DNA of 43,336 nt, taken from NCBI GenBank assembly GCA_016937255.1, contig JAFGWG010000070.1:1-43336 (forward strand), given 5' to 3'. This document shows positions 16,065 through 24,320 of the stretch, piece after piece. The stretch's first letter is position 1. Each line of letters starts with the position of its first letter. A model generated the notes under the pieces. The model had not been told where the DNA came from. It did no database searches and saw only the letters and a list, made by a program, of their open reading frames with translations. The stretch is from Bacteroidales bacterium. GTDB lineage: Bacteria > Bacteroidota > Bacteroidia > Bacteroidales > DTU049. Both the position numbers and the translations under genes were made by a program.

Positions 16065-19001
16065 ATGAGGCAAAAAGAGGAAGTAAAATATAAACTTGTA
16101 TTTGCCATTGTAAAAAATGATGTTTTTACATGGATGCTGGAGCCCTATGCCGTGCAGGTAATGAAAAGCGGTATGTTTGCCTATAATCACCAGCGAATTT
16201 CTTCCAATAATGTCTTAAACTATATTAAAGAATTAAGCGAAGAAGAGGAAACGGCTATTCGCTTGCTTGATGATTGTCGTGCAGATGCTATTAATCGCAT
16301 TTTTGGGCAAAATAAATTCAGATCTGGAAATTTTGTTTCGGATCTTCATAACAATAGTTCTCTTCTTAGAATGGTAATTGCTTATCTACGAGAAAAAACG
16401 GATCAGGCCATTCAAGTTTTAGCTAAAGCAAAAATTCCATTACATTTTAAGGGAGAAAAAGCTGATTTAATAAACGAAGAGCCCATCATTCCGGTTCACG
16501 AAAAGCTGAAATTCAATTTTAATTTCTCCCTCAACGAAGAAGGATTGGTTTATACCATTAAAACTAGTCTGGACGGCAGAACCCTTAATCTTACTGAAGA
16601 AAACACATTAATTCTGAACTATGACCCTTGTTGGCTTATACATAAAGGTCAGTTTATTCAGGCAGCAGACAATGTTGATGGTAAAAAGCTTCAACCGTTT
16701 CTATCAAAAGACACTCTGCTAATTCCACAAAGTCAAACAGATGCATATTTAAGCAAGTTTGTAAAACATATAGTTGGGCAATACCCTTTCAAACTTGAGG
16801 GAATGACCCACAGTTACTGGGATGGAACACCAAAAGCCCGTTTGGAGATTGAAAACAGTTTACAAAACAGACCAGCGCTTGTACTTCATTTTGCGTACGA
16901 CACTGTTCTTTACCGATATGCTTCAGAGGCAAAATATCACGTTGACCTTAAAAAAGAAAAAGGGCAATATCATTTTCGTATCGTTCAGCGCAATCAAGAT
17001 TTTGAGAAAGAAATTAAGAGCTGGTTGCTCGACAATGGCTTGATTCACATTAGTGGATCTTCATTTCAATTTTTTGAAACTGAATTCAAGGACAATGACA
17101 AGAAAAAAGGTGCCATTTTCGACATCATCAGTCTTGTGAATTTAAATCGTGATGTATTTTCCGAAAAAGGTATTGACATTGTATATCGTCATAAACAGGA
17201 CTATTTTACGGGAAAGATTGAGCTTAAACAGCAATTTATTGAAGATGCGGATTGGTTTGATTTGAAGATTTACGTCATGTTTGATGATCTCAGAATTCCA
17301 TTCTCTGCGTTGAAGAAGAATATTGTTGAGAATAATCGAGAATTTTTACTTCCCAACGGGAATATTGCCATATTGCCTGCGGAATGGTTTTCAAAATTCC
17401 GCGATCTGGCGCTAATTAGTGATAGTGATGGAGAAGAGATAAGGGTTAAAAAAAGCCAATTTAATTATATCAAGCCGTTTCTTACAGAGAATTCCAGAAT
17501 TGACAATTTCATTGAGAACAGTACGAAAGGGCATATTCCGTTGCAAGAGAAACCTCTGTCTTTTATAAAGACGCTCAGGCCTTATCAATTAAGGGGGATG
17601 AGTTGGTTTATGTATTTACATGAAAACAATTTTGGGGGTTGCTTGAGCGATGATATGGGCTTGGGAAAAACCATACAAGTTCTTGCATTTATTCAGAAAA
17701 TTAAAGAGCTTTCTGAAGATTCAAAAAACGAAGGAAGACAGATGAATCTGTTTAGTAAAAATAGCAAGGGCACTTCGTTAATAGTAATGCCGCTATCTCT
17801 AATTCACAATTGGGAAGAAGAAACAAGAAGCACTGCTCCTGAGCTGAAAGTCATGCGACACACAGGCATACATCGTCGTTTTTCAAAAGAAGTATTTTCC
17901 AATCACGACATTATTCTAACCACTTATGGTGTGGTGCGTAATGATATTGAAAAACTGAGTTCCTTCGATTTTAAGTTCATCTTTCTGGATGAAAGTCAAT
18001 ACATCAAAAACCCTGAAAGCAAAATATTTCATGCGGTATCACGGCTTAAAGCTGAGCAAAGATTTGTGCTTACCGGCACACCTATTGAAAATAGTTTACT
18101 TGATTTGTGGTCGCAATTAACCTTTGTAAATCCGGGCTTGCTGGGAGATCTTCGTTTTTTCAGGAATAAGTTTTATCAACCTATTGAAAAACATGGGTCT
18201 GAAAGTTCTGAAAAGAAATTCCACCAAATCATCAACCCTTTCATTCTACGAAGAACAAAAGCGGCCGTTGCGCCTGAACTTCCAAACTTAACTGAGAAAA
18301 TTCACTATTGCACCATGACGGAGGAGCAGAGTGAGCTTTATGAAAAAAGAAAATCAGAAATTAGAAATTATATCCTTGAAGGCACACAAAAATATGGTAT
18401 GGACAAAATGTACATGGTCATCCTTTCAGGCTTAATGCGATTGAGGCTTATTGCGAACCATCCCATCATAAATGAAAAAGACTATACAGGGGAATCAGGC
18501 AAATTTAATGAAGTAAAAGAAAACATTGAAAAAGTGATTGGTGGAGGACATAAAACTTTGATTTTCAGTCAATTTGTAAAACACTTATCCATTTATAAGT
18601 CATATCTCGAATCGAAAAACATTCCTCATTTAATGCTCACTGGACAAAGCAGCGCCCAGAATCGGGAGAAAATGATTCATGCTTTTCAGACCACCAATGA
18701 CTTTCCTGTATTTCTAATCTCGCTCAAAGCCGGAGGTGTGGGGCTCAATTTAACCGCAGCCGACTTTGTATTTATGTTAGATCCGTGGTGGAATCCAGCT
18801 GTTGAACAGCAAGCGATTAACAGAACCCATAGAATTGGGCAAGATAAAAAGGTGATTTCCTATAAGTTCATCACACAAGACACGATAGAAGAAAAAATAC
18901 TAGCTCTTCAGCAGAAGAAAACCGATCTTTTCAACACCATTATTAATAATAAAACGGTTAAGAGTTTTAGTGAGGAACAAATCCATGAACTATTATCCTA
19001 A
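16065..19001 (+). CDS. SNF2/RAD54-family DEAD/DEAH-box helicase
   Basis: 978 residues. The N-terminal half (1-500) is the divergent region common to Bacteroidetes SNF2 proteins; I see no SWIM-type CxC...CxH cysteine cluster. The SNF2 ATPase begins with LRPYQLRGMSWF and has Walker A DDMGLGKT (GLGKT at 532-536). Motif II is DESQ from D642, where bacterial relatives more often read DEAQ or DEAH. Next come LTGTPIENSLLDLWSQL and the helicase C domain: LISLKAGGVGLNLTAADFVF, DPWWNPAVEQQAINRTHRIG and TIEEKI. It is an ATP-driven DNA translocase of unassigned role. The gene ends 7 bases from the convergent response regulator stop. Confidence 0.94.
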   Translation: MRQKEEVKYKLVFAIVKNDVFTWMLEPYAVQVMKSGMFAYNHQRISSNNVLNYIKELSEEEETAIRLLDDCRADAINRIFGQNKFRSGNFVSDLHNNSSLLRMVIAYLREKTDQAIQVLAKAKIPLHFKGEKADLINEEPIIPVHEKLKFNFNFSLNEEGLVYTIKTSLDGRTLNLTEENTLILNYDPCWLIHKGQFIQAADNVDGKKLQPFLSKDTLLIPQSQTDAYLSKFVKHIVGQYPFKLEGMTHSYWDGTPKARLEIENSLQNRPALVLHFAYDTVLYRYASEAKYHVDLKKEKGQYHFRIVQRNQDFEKEIKSWLLDNGLIHISGSSFQFFETEFKDNDKKKGAIFDIISLVNLNRDVFSEKGIDIVYRHKQDYFTGKIELKQQFIEDADWFDLKIYVMFDDLRIPFSALKKNIVENNREFLLPNGNIAILPAEWFSKFRDLALISDSDGEEIRVKKSQFNYIKPFLTENSRIDNFIENSTKGHIPLQEKPLSFIKTLRPYQLRGMSWFMYLHENNFGGCLSDDMGLGKTIQVLAFIQKIKELSEDSKNEGRQMNLFSKNSKGTSLIVMPLSLIHNWEEETRSTAPELKVMRHTGIHRRFSKEVFSNHDIILTTYGVVRNDIEKLSSFDFKFIFLDESQYIKNPESKIFHAVSRLKAEQRFVLTGTPIENSLLDLWSQLTFVNPGLLGDLRFFRNKFYQPIEKHGSESSEKKFHQIINPFILRRTKAAVAPELPNLTEKIHYCTMTEEQSELYEKRKSEIRNYILEGTQKYGMDKMYMVILSGLMRLRLIANHPIINEKDYTGESGKFNEVKENIEKVIGGGHKTLIFSQFVKHLSIYKSYLESKNIPHLMLTGQSSAQNREKMIHAFQTTNDFPVFLISLKAGGVGLNLTAADFVFMLDPWWNPAVEQQAINRTHRIGQDKKVISYKFITQDTIEEKILALQQKKTDLFNTIINNKTVKSFSEEQIHELLS

Positions 19002-19008
19002 TTTATCC

Positions 19009-19659
19009 TTAAAGAGTATAATAGCCATTTTTAATAGCAAAAGTAACTAAGTGAGCCGTATTTTTCACCCCTGCTTTGGAAATAATATTTGCTCGGTGTC
19101 CGTCAACTGTACGCTGGCTAATAAATAATTCATCGGCAATTTCTTGGTTAGTATAACCATCGCAAACCAGCTGAAGAATCTCAAGCTCACGTTTTGAAAA
19201 CTGCACAAGATCTTCCTTCTCTTCGTCTTTTTTCGGATTTTTAAGCAGATCCATCAGAATACTAAGCAATTCAGAAGAGAAATAGCTTCTACCTTGGTGC
19301 ACGGTTTTCACAGCTCTTTCGAGCTCATCCATACCAGTGTTTTTCACAAGAAACCCCTTCGCACCAGCATTAAGCATACTTTCGAGGTATTCTTCTTCTC
19401 CAAACATAGATAATGCAACAATTTTAATTTCAGGATATTTCTCAATGGCACGCTTTGTAGTTTCAATACCATCCATCATTGGCATGCGTATGTCCATTAA
19501 AACCACATCGGGTATTCCATTTTCTAATTTCATTAAAAAATCTGATCCATTAGATGCCGTATTCACCACTTCAGCAATATCGCTTGTTTCAAATAGCACC
19601 TCAATTCCTTGGCGAAAAATCTCATGATCATCTACAACAAAGATCTTTATTTTACTCAT
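19009..19659 (-). CDS. NarL/FixJ-type response regulator (REC-LuxR HTH)
   Basis: 216 residues. Receiver domain about 1-120: acidic pair D10-D11, phosphoacceptor D56 in VVLMDIRMP, S84 and K106 (FLVKNTG). C-terminal LuxR-type helix-turn-helix about 148-210: FSKRELEILQLVCDGYTNQE and LFISQRTVDGHRANIISKAG. No histidine kinase is adjacent, so it is an orphan in this window. It is transcribed away from the large adhesin gene, and the shared 333-base region contains a 15-bp palindrome. Control of the adhesin module is a reasonable guess but unproven. Confidence 0.94.
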   Translation of the reverse strand: MSKIKIFVVDDHEIFRQGIEVLFETSDIAEVVNTASNGSDFLMKLENGIPDVVLMDIRMPMMDGIETTKRAIEKYPEIKIVALSMFGEEEYLESMLNAGAKGFLVKNTGMDELERAVKTVHQGRSYFSSELLSILMDLLKNPKKDEEKEDLVQFSKRELEILQLVCDGYTNQEIADELFISQRTVDGHRANIISKAGVKNTAHLVTFAIKNGYYTL

Positions 19660-19697
19660 AATCTAATATTTTAGATAACTGCACTAATTACAATCTT

Positions 19698-19729
19698 CAA
19701 ATATAAAACTAATTCTTCACAATTCACAA
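19698..19729 (-). promoter_or_regulatory. Bacteroidetes-type promoter of the response regulator
   Basis: On the minus strand: TTG (complement of 19727-19729), 21-base spacer, TATATTTG (complement of 19698-19705). The -7 box is an exact match. The expected start near 19690 leaves about 30 bases of leader to the ATG at 19659. Confidence 0.55.
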
Positions 19730-19758
19730 CAGAAATCATTTGTTGATGTGAAAAAAAC

Positions 19759-19773
19759 TGCAATTAAATTGCA
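19759..19773. promoter_or_regulatory. 15-bp perfect palindrome in the divergent region
   Basis: TGCAATTAAATTGCA: 7-bp arms around a single A. It lies about 30 bases beyond the response regulator -33 box and 220 bases before the adhesin start. Size and symmetry suit a dimeric DNA-binding protein such as a NarL-type regulator, but the binder is unknown. Confidence 0.4.
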
Positions 19774-19992
19774 TCAAACCCCAATTAAAGGGAAGCCCAA
19801 AACATGAATCAGAAAAGGATCTACGGGTGCTAAGAGAAAGAAAAACACATTTTATACAAGAAATTTGCTCATTGAATTTCACGTAAAAATACGGATCAAA
19901 TAAGTAGAAACACGGAATAGCAAATAATGTATAAACACTGTTTAAATACGAATAGTGGCAATGTACTTTTAACTACTTAAAATTTAATCACC

Positions 19993-22900
19993 ATGAATCG
20001 TCTCCACTATCTCCTCCGTTTGGCTGCTGCATTCACTATTACACTTTCCTCTTTTAGCCTTGCTGCACAAAGTGTTAGTTGCAACATTATCCCATCAGAT
20101 ACATTAATATATGTATGTCAGGGCGAGCCACTAGATTTGAATGGCAATCCTCAAAATGGAGTAATACCCTATCAACATGAATGGTATGGCGATTCCGCAT
20201 TACTTGATGTAACAAACCAACAATTTGTGGAATTCATTTCAAATATTCCAGGCACTTATACATTATATTATCGTGTAAAAGATAATTTGGGTGATACAGC
20301 CCTCGACAGTGTTCATATTCGAGTGCTTCCGCTACCTATTATTACAACGAGTGGCGACACTAGCATTTGCTTTGGGCAATCGGTTAACTTATCAGCCTCA
20401 GGAGCAACAACCATTATTTGGTTTGATGAAGGTGATAATCTTATTGCATGGACACCAAGCACAACGGTGTCACCAGTTACCAGTACCTTTTACACAGTTG
20501 TAGGTATCACCAATGGCTGTTCGAATAATAAAGAAATAAGTGTAGACGTTCTGCCTCAGGCGCTTATAAATGCAGGACCCGACGACAGCATTTGTGCGAG
20601 TTCTGATTTTAGCTGCAGTGCGGCCTCAGGCTCAGATTACACAGCAATAAACTGGAGCAGTAGCGGTAATGGGAGTTTTTCTGACCCATCTGTATTAAAC
20701 CCAATTTACACTCCTGGATCTCAAGACATTACAAACGGCAGTGTTACTTTGTACATTACTGCATTTGGAATTGGTCCTTGTCCAGACATTACCGATTCTC
20801 TGATTTTGGGAATTACAAATCCTGGGCCCATTGTTATTTCTGGAGACACAGTCCTTTGCGAAGGGAATACCGGCATACTAAGTGTACCCCCAGCAGATTC
20901 ATATTTATGGAGCACAGGAGAAATCACACAATATATTACAATATCGCCATTAAGTTTAGAAACTTACAGTGTAACAGTAACTATTGGTGCATGTACAATC
21001 ACCGATGACGTACTTGTTCAAGTGATGTTAAACCCGGGAGTTGATGCTGGCACCGACACTTCAATTTGTCTCGGAGAAAACATTGACCTTACTGCAACCG
21101 GTGCAATTGATTACTTGTGGAGCACAGGAGCTACAACACAAACCATTACAGTTAGTCCTATCAGCACACAAATATATACCGTTACCGGAACAATAAACAC
21201 TTGCACAGCTAGTGCTCAGATAACCGTAAACGTAGTATTACCTCCAACACCTGTAGTTAGTCCAGATACAAGCATTTGTGAAAACAGCACGGCTACTTTA
21301 ACTGCCAGCGGTGGGACATCCTATTTATGGAGCACTGGAGACACTTCACCTACAATTGCAGTTACCCCAACAGATACAACAACCTACTATGTTACTGTAA
21401 GCAATGGCGTATGCGAAGCCAATGACAGTGTAGTCGTAAATGTAAAACCATTACCGATTGTAGATTTAGGCGCGGATACTACTCTCTGCACAGGAACTTC
21501 TATAACACTTTGTGCAGGATTTGCTGACTCTTATATTTGGAATGCTGGCTGCATTGCTCCCTGCATTACCGAAACTCCAATCGACACCATGACATATTCT
21601 GTTACAGCAACACTAAATGGATGTACTGCTTCAGATTCCATTACAATAAATGTTTTGCCCTATATTCCTATTTCAGCAGGCCCCGATCAGTTTATTTGTC
21701 TTGGCGACTCTGCAACATTAACAGCCAATGGTGGCCTCTCCTATGTATGGAGTACCGGAGACTCAACACAAAGTACCGTTGTTAGCCCAAGCACTGACAT
21801 GACATACTGGGTTACCGCAACAACTGGGCTATGCACAGCATGGGATCAAGTTATGGTATTCATTAACATACCTCCAATAGCTGATGCAGGACCATCACAA
21901 GCCATTTGCGATGGAGATGCAACTACACTGAATGCAAGTGGTGGCACAAACTATGTTTGGAGTACTGGAGACACTATTGCGAATATAAGCGTAACACCAA
22001 CTAGCTCTGAATATTATTATGTAACTGTAAGCGATGGGATTTGCTCTGCTGTTGACAGTACATTTATAGATATTATTCCATTACCAAATGTTGATGCCAC
22101 AGACACCGCATATGTGTGCCCAGGTTCCTCGGTAACCCTAAACGTAAGTGGAGCAAGCAACTATATTTGGGATGGTGGAAGCACAGGAAGCTCTCTAACA
22201 ATGACCCCAAGTGGAGACACTATTGTTTACGTTACAGGATATGAAGCTGGTTGCAGTAATATCGACAGCAGCATTGTTATATTTTTATCATCTCCAAATG
22301 CCGATGCAGGTATAGATTTGGAAATTTGCGACGGAGATTCAGTAATGCTTTCTGCACTTGGAAACGATACTTTCCTCTGGAGCACCGGTGAAACAACACC
22401 CGATATTTGGGTAAGCCCTATTTCAAATACAAGCTACTATTTAACCGTAAGTTTAGGCAGCTGCCTAGAATACGACACCGTAGAAGTTATTGTTCATCCA
22501 AAGCCAACCCTTCCTGCTTTAACAGATCAGAGTATTTGCCCAGGAGACAGTGCATCTCTCACAAGCGGTGGTGGCGGAACATATCTTTGGAATACCGGAG
22601 ACAGCACATCATCAATTAGCGTAAGCCCCATAACAACAAGCGAATACAGCATCACTGTAACAAATACATTTGGATGTAACAGCACAGACTCAGCAATCAT
22701 TACCGTATTCCCAATTCCTGTAGCAAACGCAGGTATCGATCAGAACATCTGTCTTGGAACAAGTGCTACATTATGTGCAAGTGGAATTGGATCTTATCTT
22801 TGGAACACAGGCGATACATCTTCATGTATTATTATTAGTCCTACAGATACATTACAGTATTATGTCACTGTTGATAATGGCGTTTGTCAGGCTACAGACA

Positions 22901-24309
22901 GTGTTATCGTAAACGTACTACAGAACCCAATAGCAGATGCTGGAATAACACAGTATATCATTCAAGGTGATACTACTATTGTAAATGGAAATGGTTCTGG
23001 AACTGGACCATATATCTACACATGGACACCTGATAGCAGTGTTTCAAATCCTAATGATTCTTCAAGCTTATCATATCCTGATATTACTACACTGTATACA
23101 CTTTTTATTCAGGATGCTAATGGTTGCACAGCATGGGATACTACCAGCGTCATTGTTTATGCTCCCGGAATTTATACCACAACATGTGGCGACACCACAA
23201 TTTGCTCAGGCGATACTATTCAACTTATGGTAGATGTATTTCTTGGTGGTCAAGCACCTTATACATACGCATGGACTCCTGCAACAAGCATTATTGACAG
23301 CAGCAGTAAAAAGCCTTGGGTTTTCCCAAATACCAGCACCATGTATTATGTAACTGTAAGTGATTCTAATGGTCTTTCAACTGTTGATTCTATCTATGTA
23401 ACCGTGAATGAGACCCCTAATGTGAATCTTGGAAACTTCATCGATATTTGTTCAGGAGACAGCATTATTCTCTTTGACAGCAATATTGGCAATAAGTTAT
23501 GGAGCACAGGAGAAACAAGCGATACCATCTATTTTGCCCCTGCAGATAGCGGAGTAGTGTATCTAACCGTTGATAATAACTCTTGTATTGGAACCGACAC
23601 ACTATTGATTAATGTTAATCCAATGCCAGCCATCAATGTAGGTCCAGATAAAGAAATCTGTTATGGCGATAGTGTACTTATTCTTAATTACAACAATCCT
23701 TTCTCACAAGATATCACCAAAGACTTCTCTTATGAGCTAATTTTCCCAACCTCTGACACTACTATTTACTATTCTATGGACCAAAACGGATGTACATCAT
23801 ACGAAGAATTAAACATCACTGTACACCCCCTTCCAATATTTGATCTGGAATCCAGCAACGATGAGTTCATAAACGGAGAGACTGTAATGCTTGAAGTAGT
23901 ACCAGCTATATATTACGATTACACTTACTATCTCAACAACAGTTTCGTAGAAACCAATTACGATGGAACCCATTATTTTGATAATCTATACACAGGAGAT
24001 ACCGTAAGAGTTATTGTTACCAATGACAACGGTTGCTTTAGCGAAAGACTTTGGTTCGGTGAAATGAATGACATCCCCAACGCCTTTACACCAGATGCCA
24101 ATGGAAGCAACGACCTATTCATGGAAGGCTATCAAATTAAGATTGTTAATCGCTGGGGTCAATTGATTTACGAAGGCAAAAATGGTTGGGACGGAACCTA
24201 TAACGGCCAAATCGCCAACGCAGGCACCTACTATTATATCATCACATTACCAAACCCAGAAAGCGGACAAGGAATCAGCCTTAATGGCAGTGTATTACTA
24301 ATCCGATAA
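19993..24309 (+). CDS. Large repeat adhesin with gliding-motility type B sorting domain (SprB-like)
   Basis: 1438 residues. A Sec signal peptide (about 24 residues, ending SLAAQS) is followed by roughly 15 Ig/PKD-like repeats of about 75-80 residues. A recurring core reads Y-[LVI]-W-S-T-G-[DE], then a [TS]P-x-x-[TS]-x-x-Y-x-V-T-V strand, and D-A-G-x-D-x-x-I-C-x-G-[DE] at repeat borders; about ten copies carry the W-[SN]-T-G form. Each repeat has one or two Cys, so disulfides are likely. The last 85 residues (NDIPNAFTPDANGSNDLFM ... IVNRWGQLIYEGKNGWDGTY) are the gliding-motility-associated C-terminal domain (TIGR04131-type). Such type B substrates are exported by the T9SS with help from SprF-like partners, and one is encoded two genes downstream. 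Probable role: cell-surface adhesion or gliding. Confidence 0.92.
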   Translation: MNRLHYLLRLAAAFTITLSSFSLAAQSVSCNIIPSDTLIYVCQGEPLDLNGNPQNGVIPYQHEWYGDSALLDVTNQQFVEFISNIPGTYTLYYRVKDNLGDTALDSVHIRVLPLPIITTSGDTSICFGQSVNLSASGATTIIWFDEGDNLIAWTPSTTVSPVTSTFYTVVGITNGCSNNKEISVDVLPQALINAGPDDSICASSDFSCSAASGSDYTAINWSSSGNGSFSDPSVLNPIYTPGSQDITNGSVTLYITAFGIGPCPDITDSLILGITNPGPIVISGDTVLCEGNTGILSVPPADSYLWSTGEITQYITISPLSLETYSVTVTIGACTITDDVLVQVMLNPGVDAGTDTSICLGENIDLTATGAIDYLWSTGATTQTITVSPISTQIYTVTGTINTCTASAQITVNVVLPPTPVVSPDTSICENSTATLTASGGTSYLWSTGDTSPTIAVTPTDTTTYYVTVSNGVCEANDSVVVNVKPLPIVDLGADTTLCTGTSITLCAGFADSYIWNAGCIAPCITETPIDTMTYSVTATLNGCTASDSITINVLPYIPISAGPDQFICLGDSATLTANGGLSYVWSTGDSTQSTVVSPSTDMTYWVTATTGLCTAWDQVMVFINIPPIADAGPSQAICDGDATTLNASGGTNYVWSTGDTIANISVTPTSSEYYYVTVSDGICSAVDSTFIDIIPLPNVDATDTAYVCPGSSVTLNVSGASNYIWDGGSTGSSLTMTPSGDTIVYVTGYEAGCSNIDSSIVIFLSSPNADAGIDLEICDGDSVMLSALGNDTFLWSTGETTPDIWVSPISNTSYYLTVSLGSCLEYDTVEVIVHPKPTLPALTDQSICPGDSASLTSGGGGTYLWNTGDSTSSISVSPITTSEYSITVTNTFGCNSTDSAIITVFPIPVANAGIDQNICLGTSATLCASGIGSYLWNTGDTSSCIIISPTDTLQYYVTVDNGVCQATDSVIVNVLQNPIADAGITQYIIQGDTTIVNGNGSGTGPYIYTWTPDSSVSNPNDSSSLSYPDITTLYTLFIQDANGCTAWDTTSVIVYAPGIYTTTCGDTTICSGDTIQLMVDVFLGGQAPYTYAWTPATSIIDSSSKKPWVFPNTSTMYYVTVSDSNGLSTVDSIYVTVNETPNVNLGNFIDICSGDSIILFDSNIGNKLWSTGETSDTIYFAPADSGVVYLTVDNNSCIGTDTLLINVNPMPAINVGPDKEICYGDSVLILNYNNPFSQDITKDFSYELIFPTSDTTIYYSMDQNGCTSYEELNITVHPLPIFDLESSNDEFINGETVMLEVVPAIYYDYTYYLNNSFVETNYDGTHYFDNLYTGDTVRVIVTNDNGCFSERLWFGEMNDIPNAFTPDANGSNDLFMEGYQIKIVNRWGQLIYEGKNGWDGTYNGQIANAGTYYYIITLPNPESGQGISLNGSVLLIR

Positions 24310-24320
24310 ATACCATCATC

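Larger units (their letters stand above)
19660..19992. other. Divergent regulatory region, response regulator / adhesin
   Basis: 333 bases with no gene. It contains the response regulator promoter (19698-19729, minus) and a 15-bp palindrome (19759-19773). A weak -7-like TACTTTTA at 19964-19971 lies just before the adhesin start. Nothing else recognisable. Confidence 0.5.

Noticed and set aside
20800-23000. Periodic repeats in the adhesin gene considered as a CRISPR array or minisatellite
   Set aside because: The period is about 230 bases, matches vary, and all copies are in one long reading frame with protein-level conservation.
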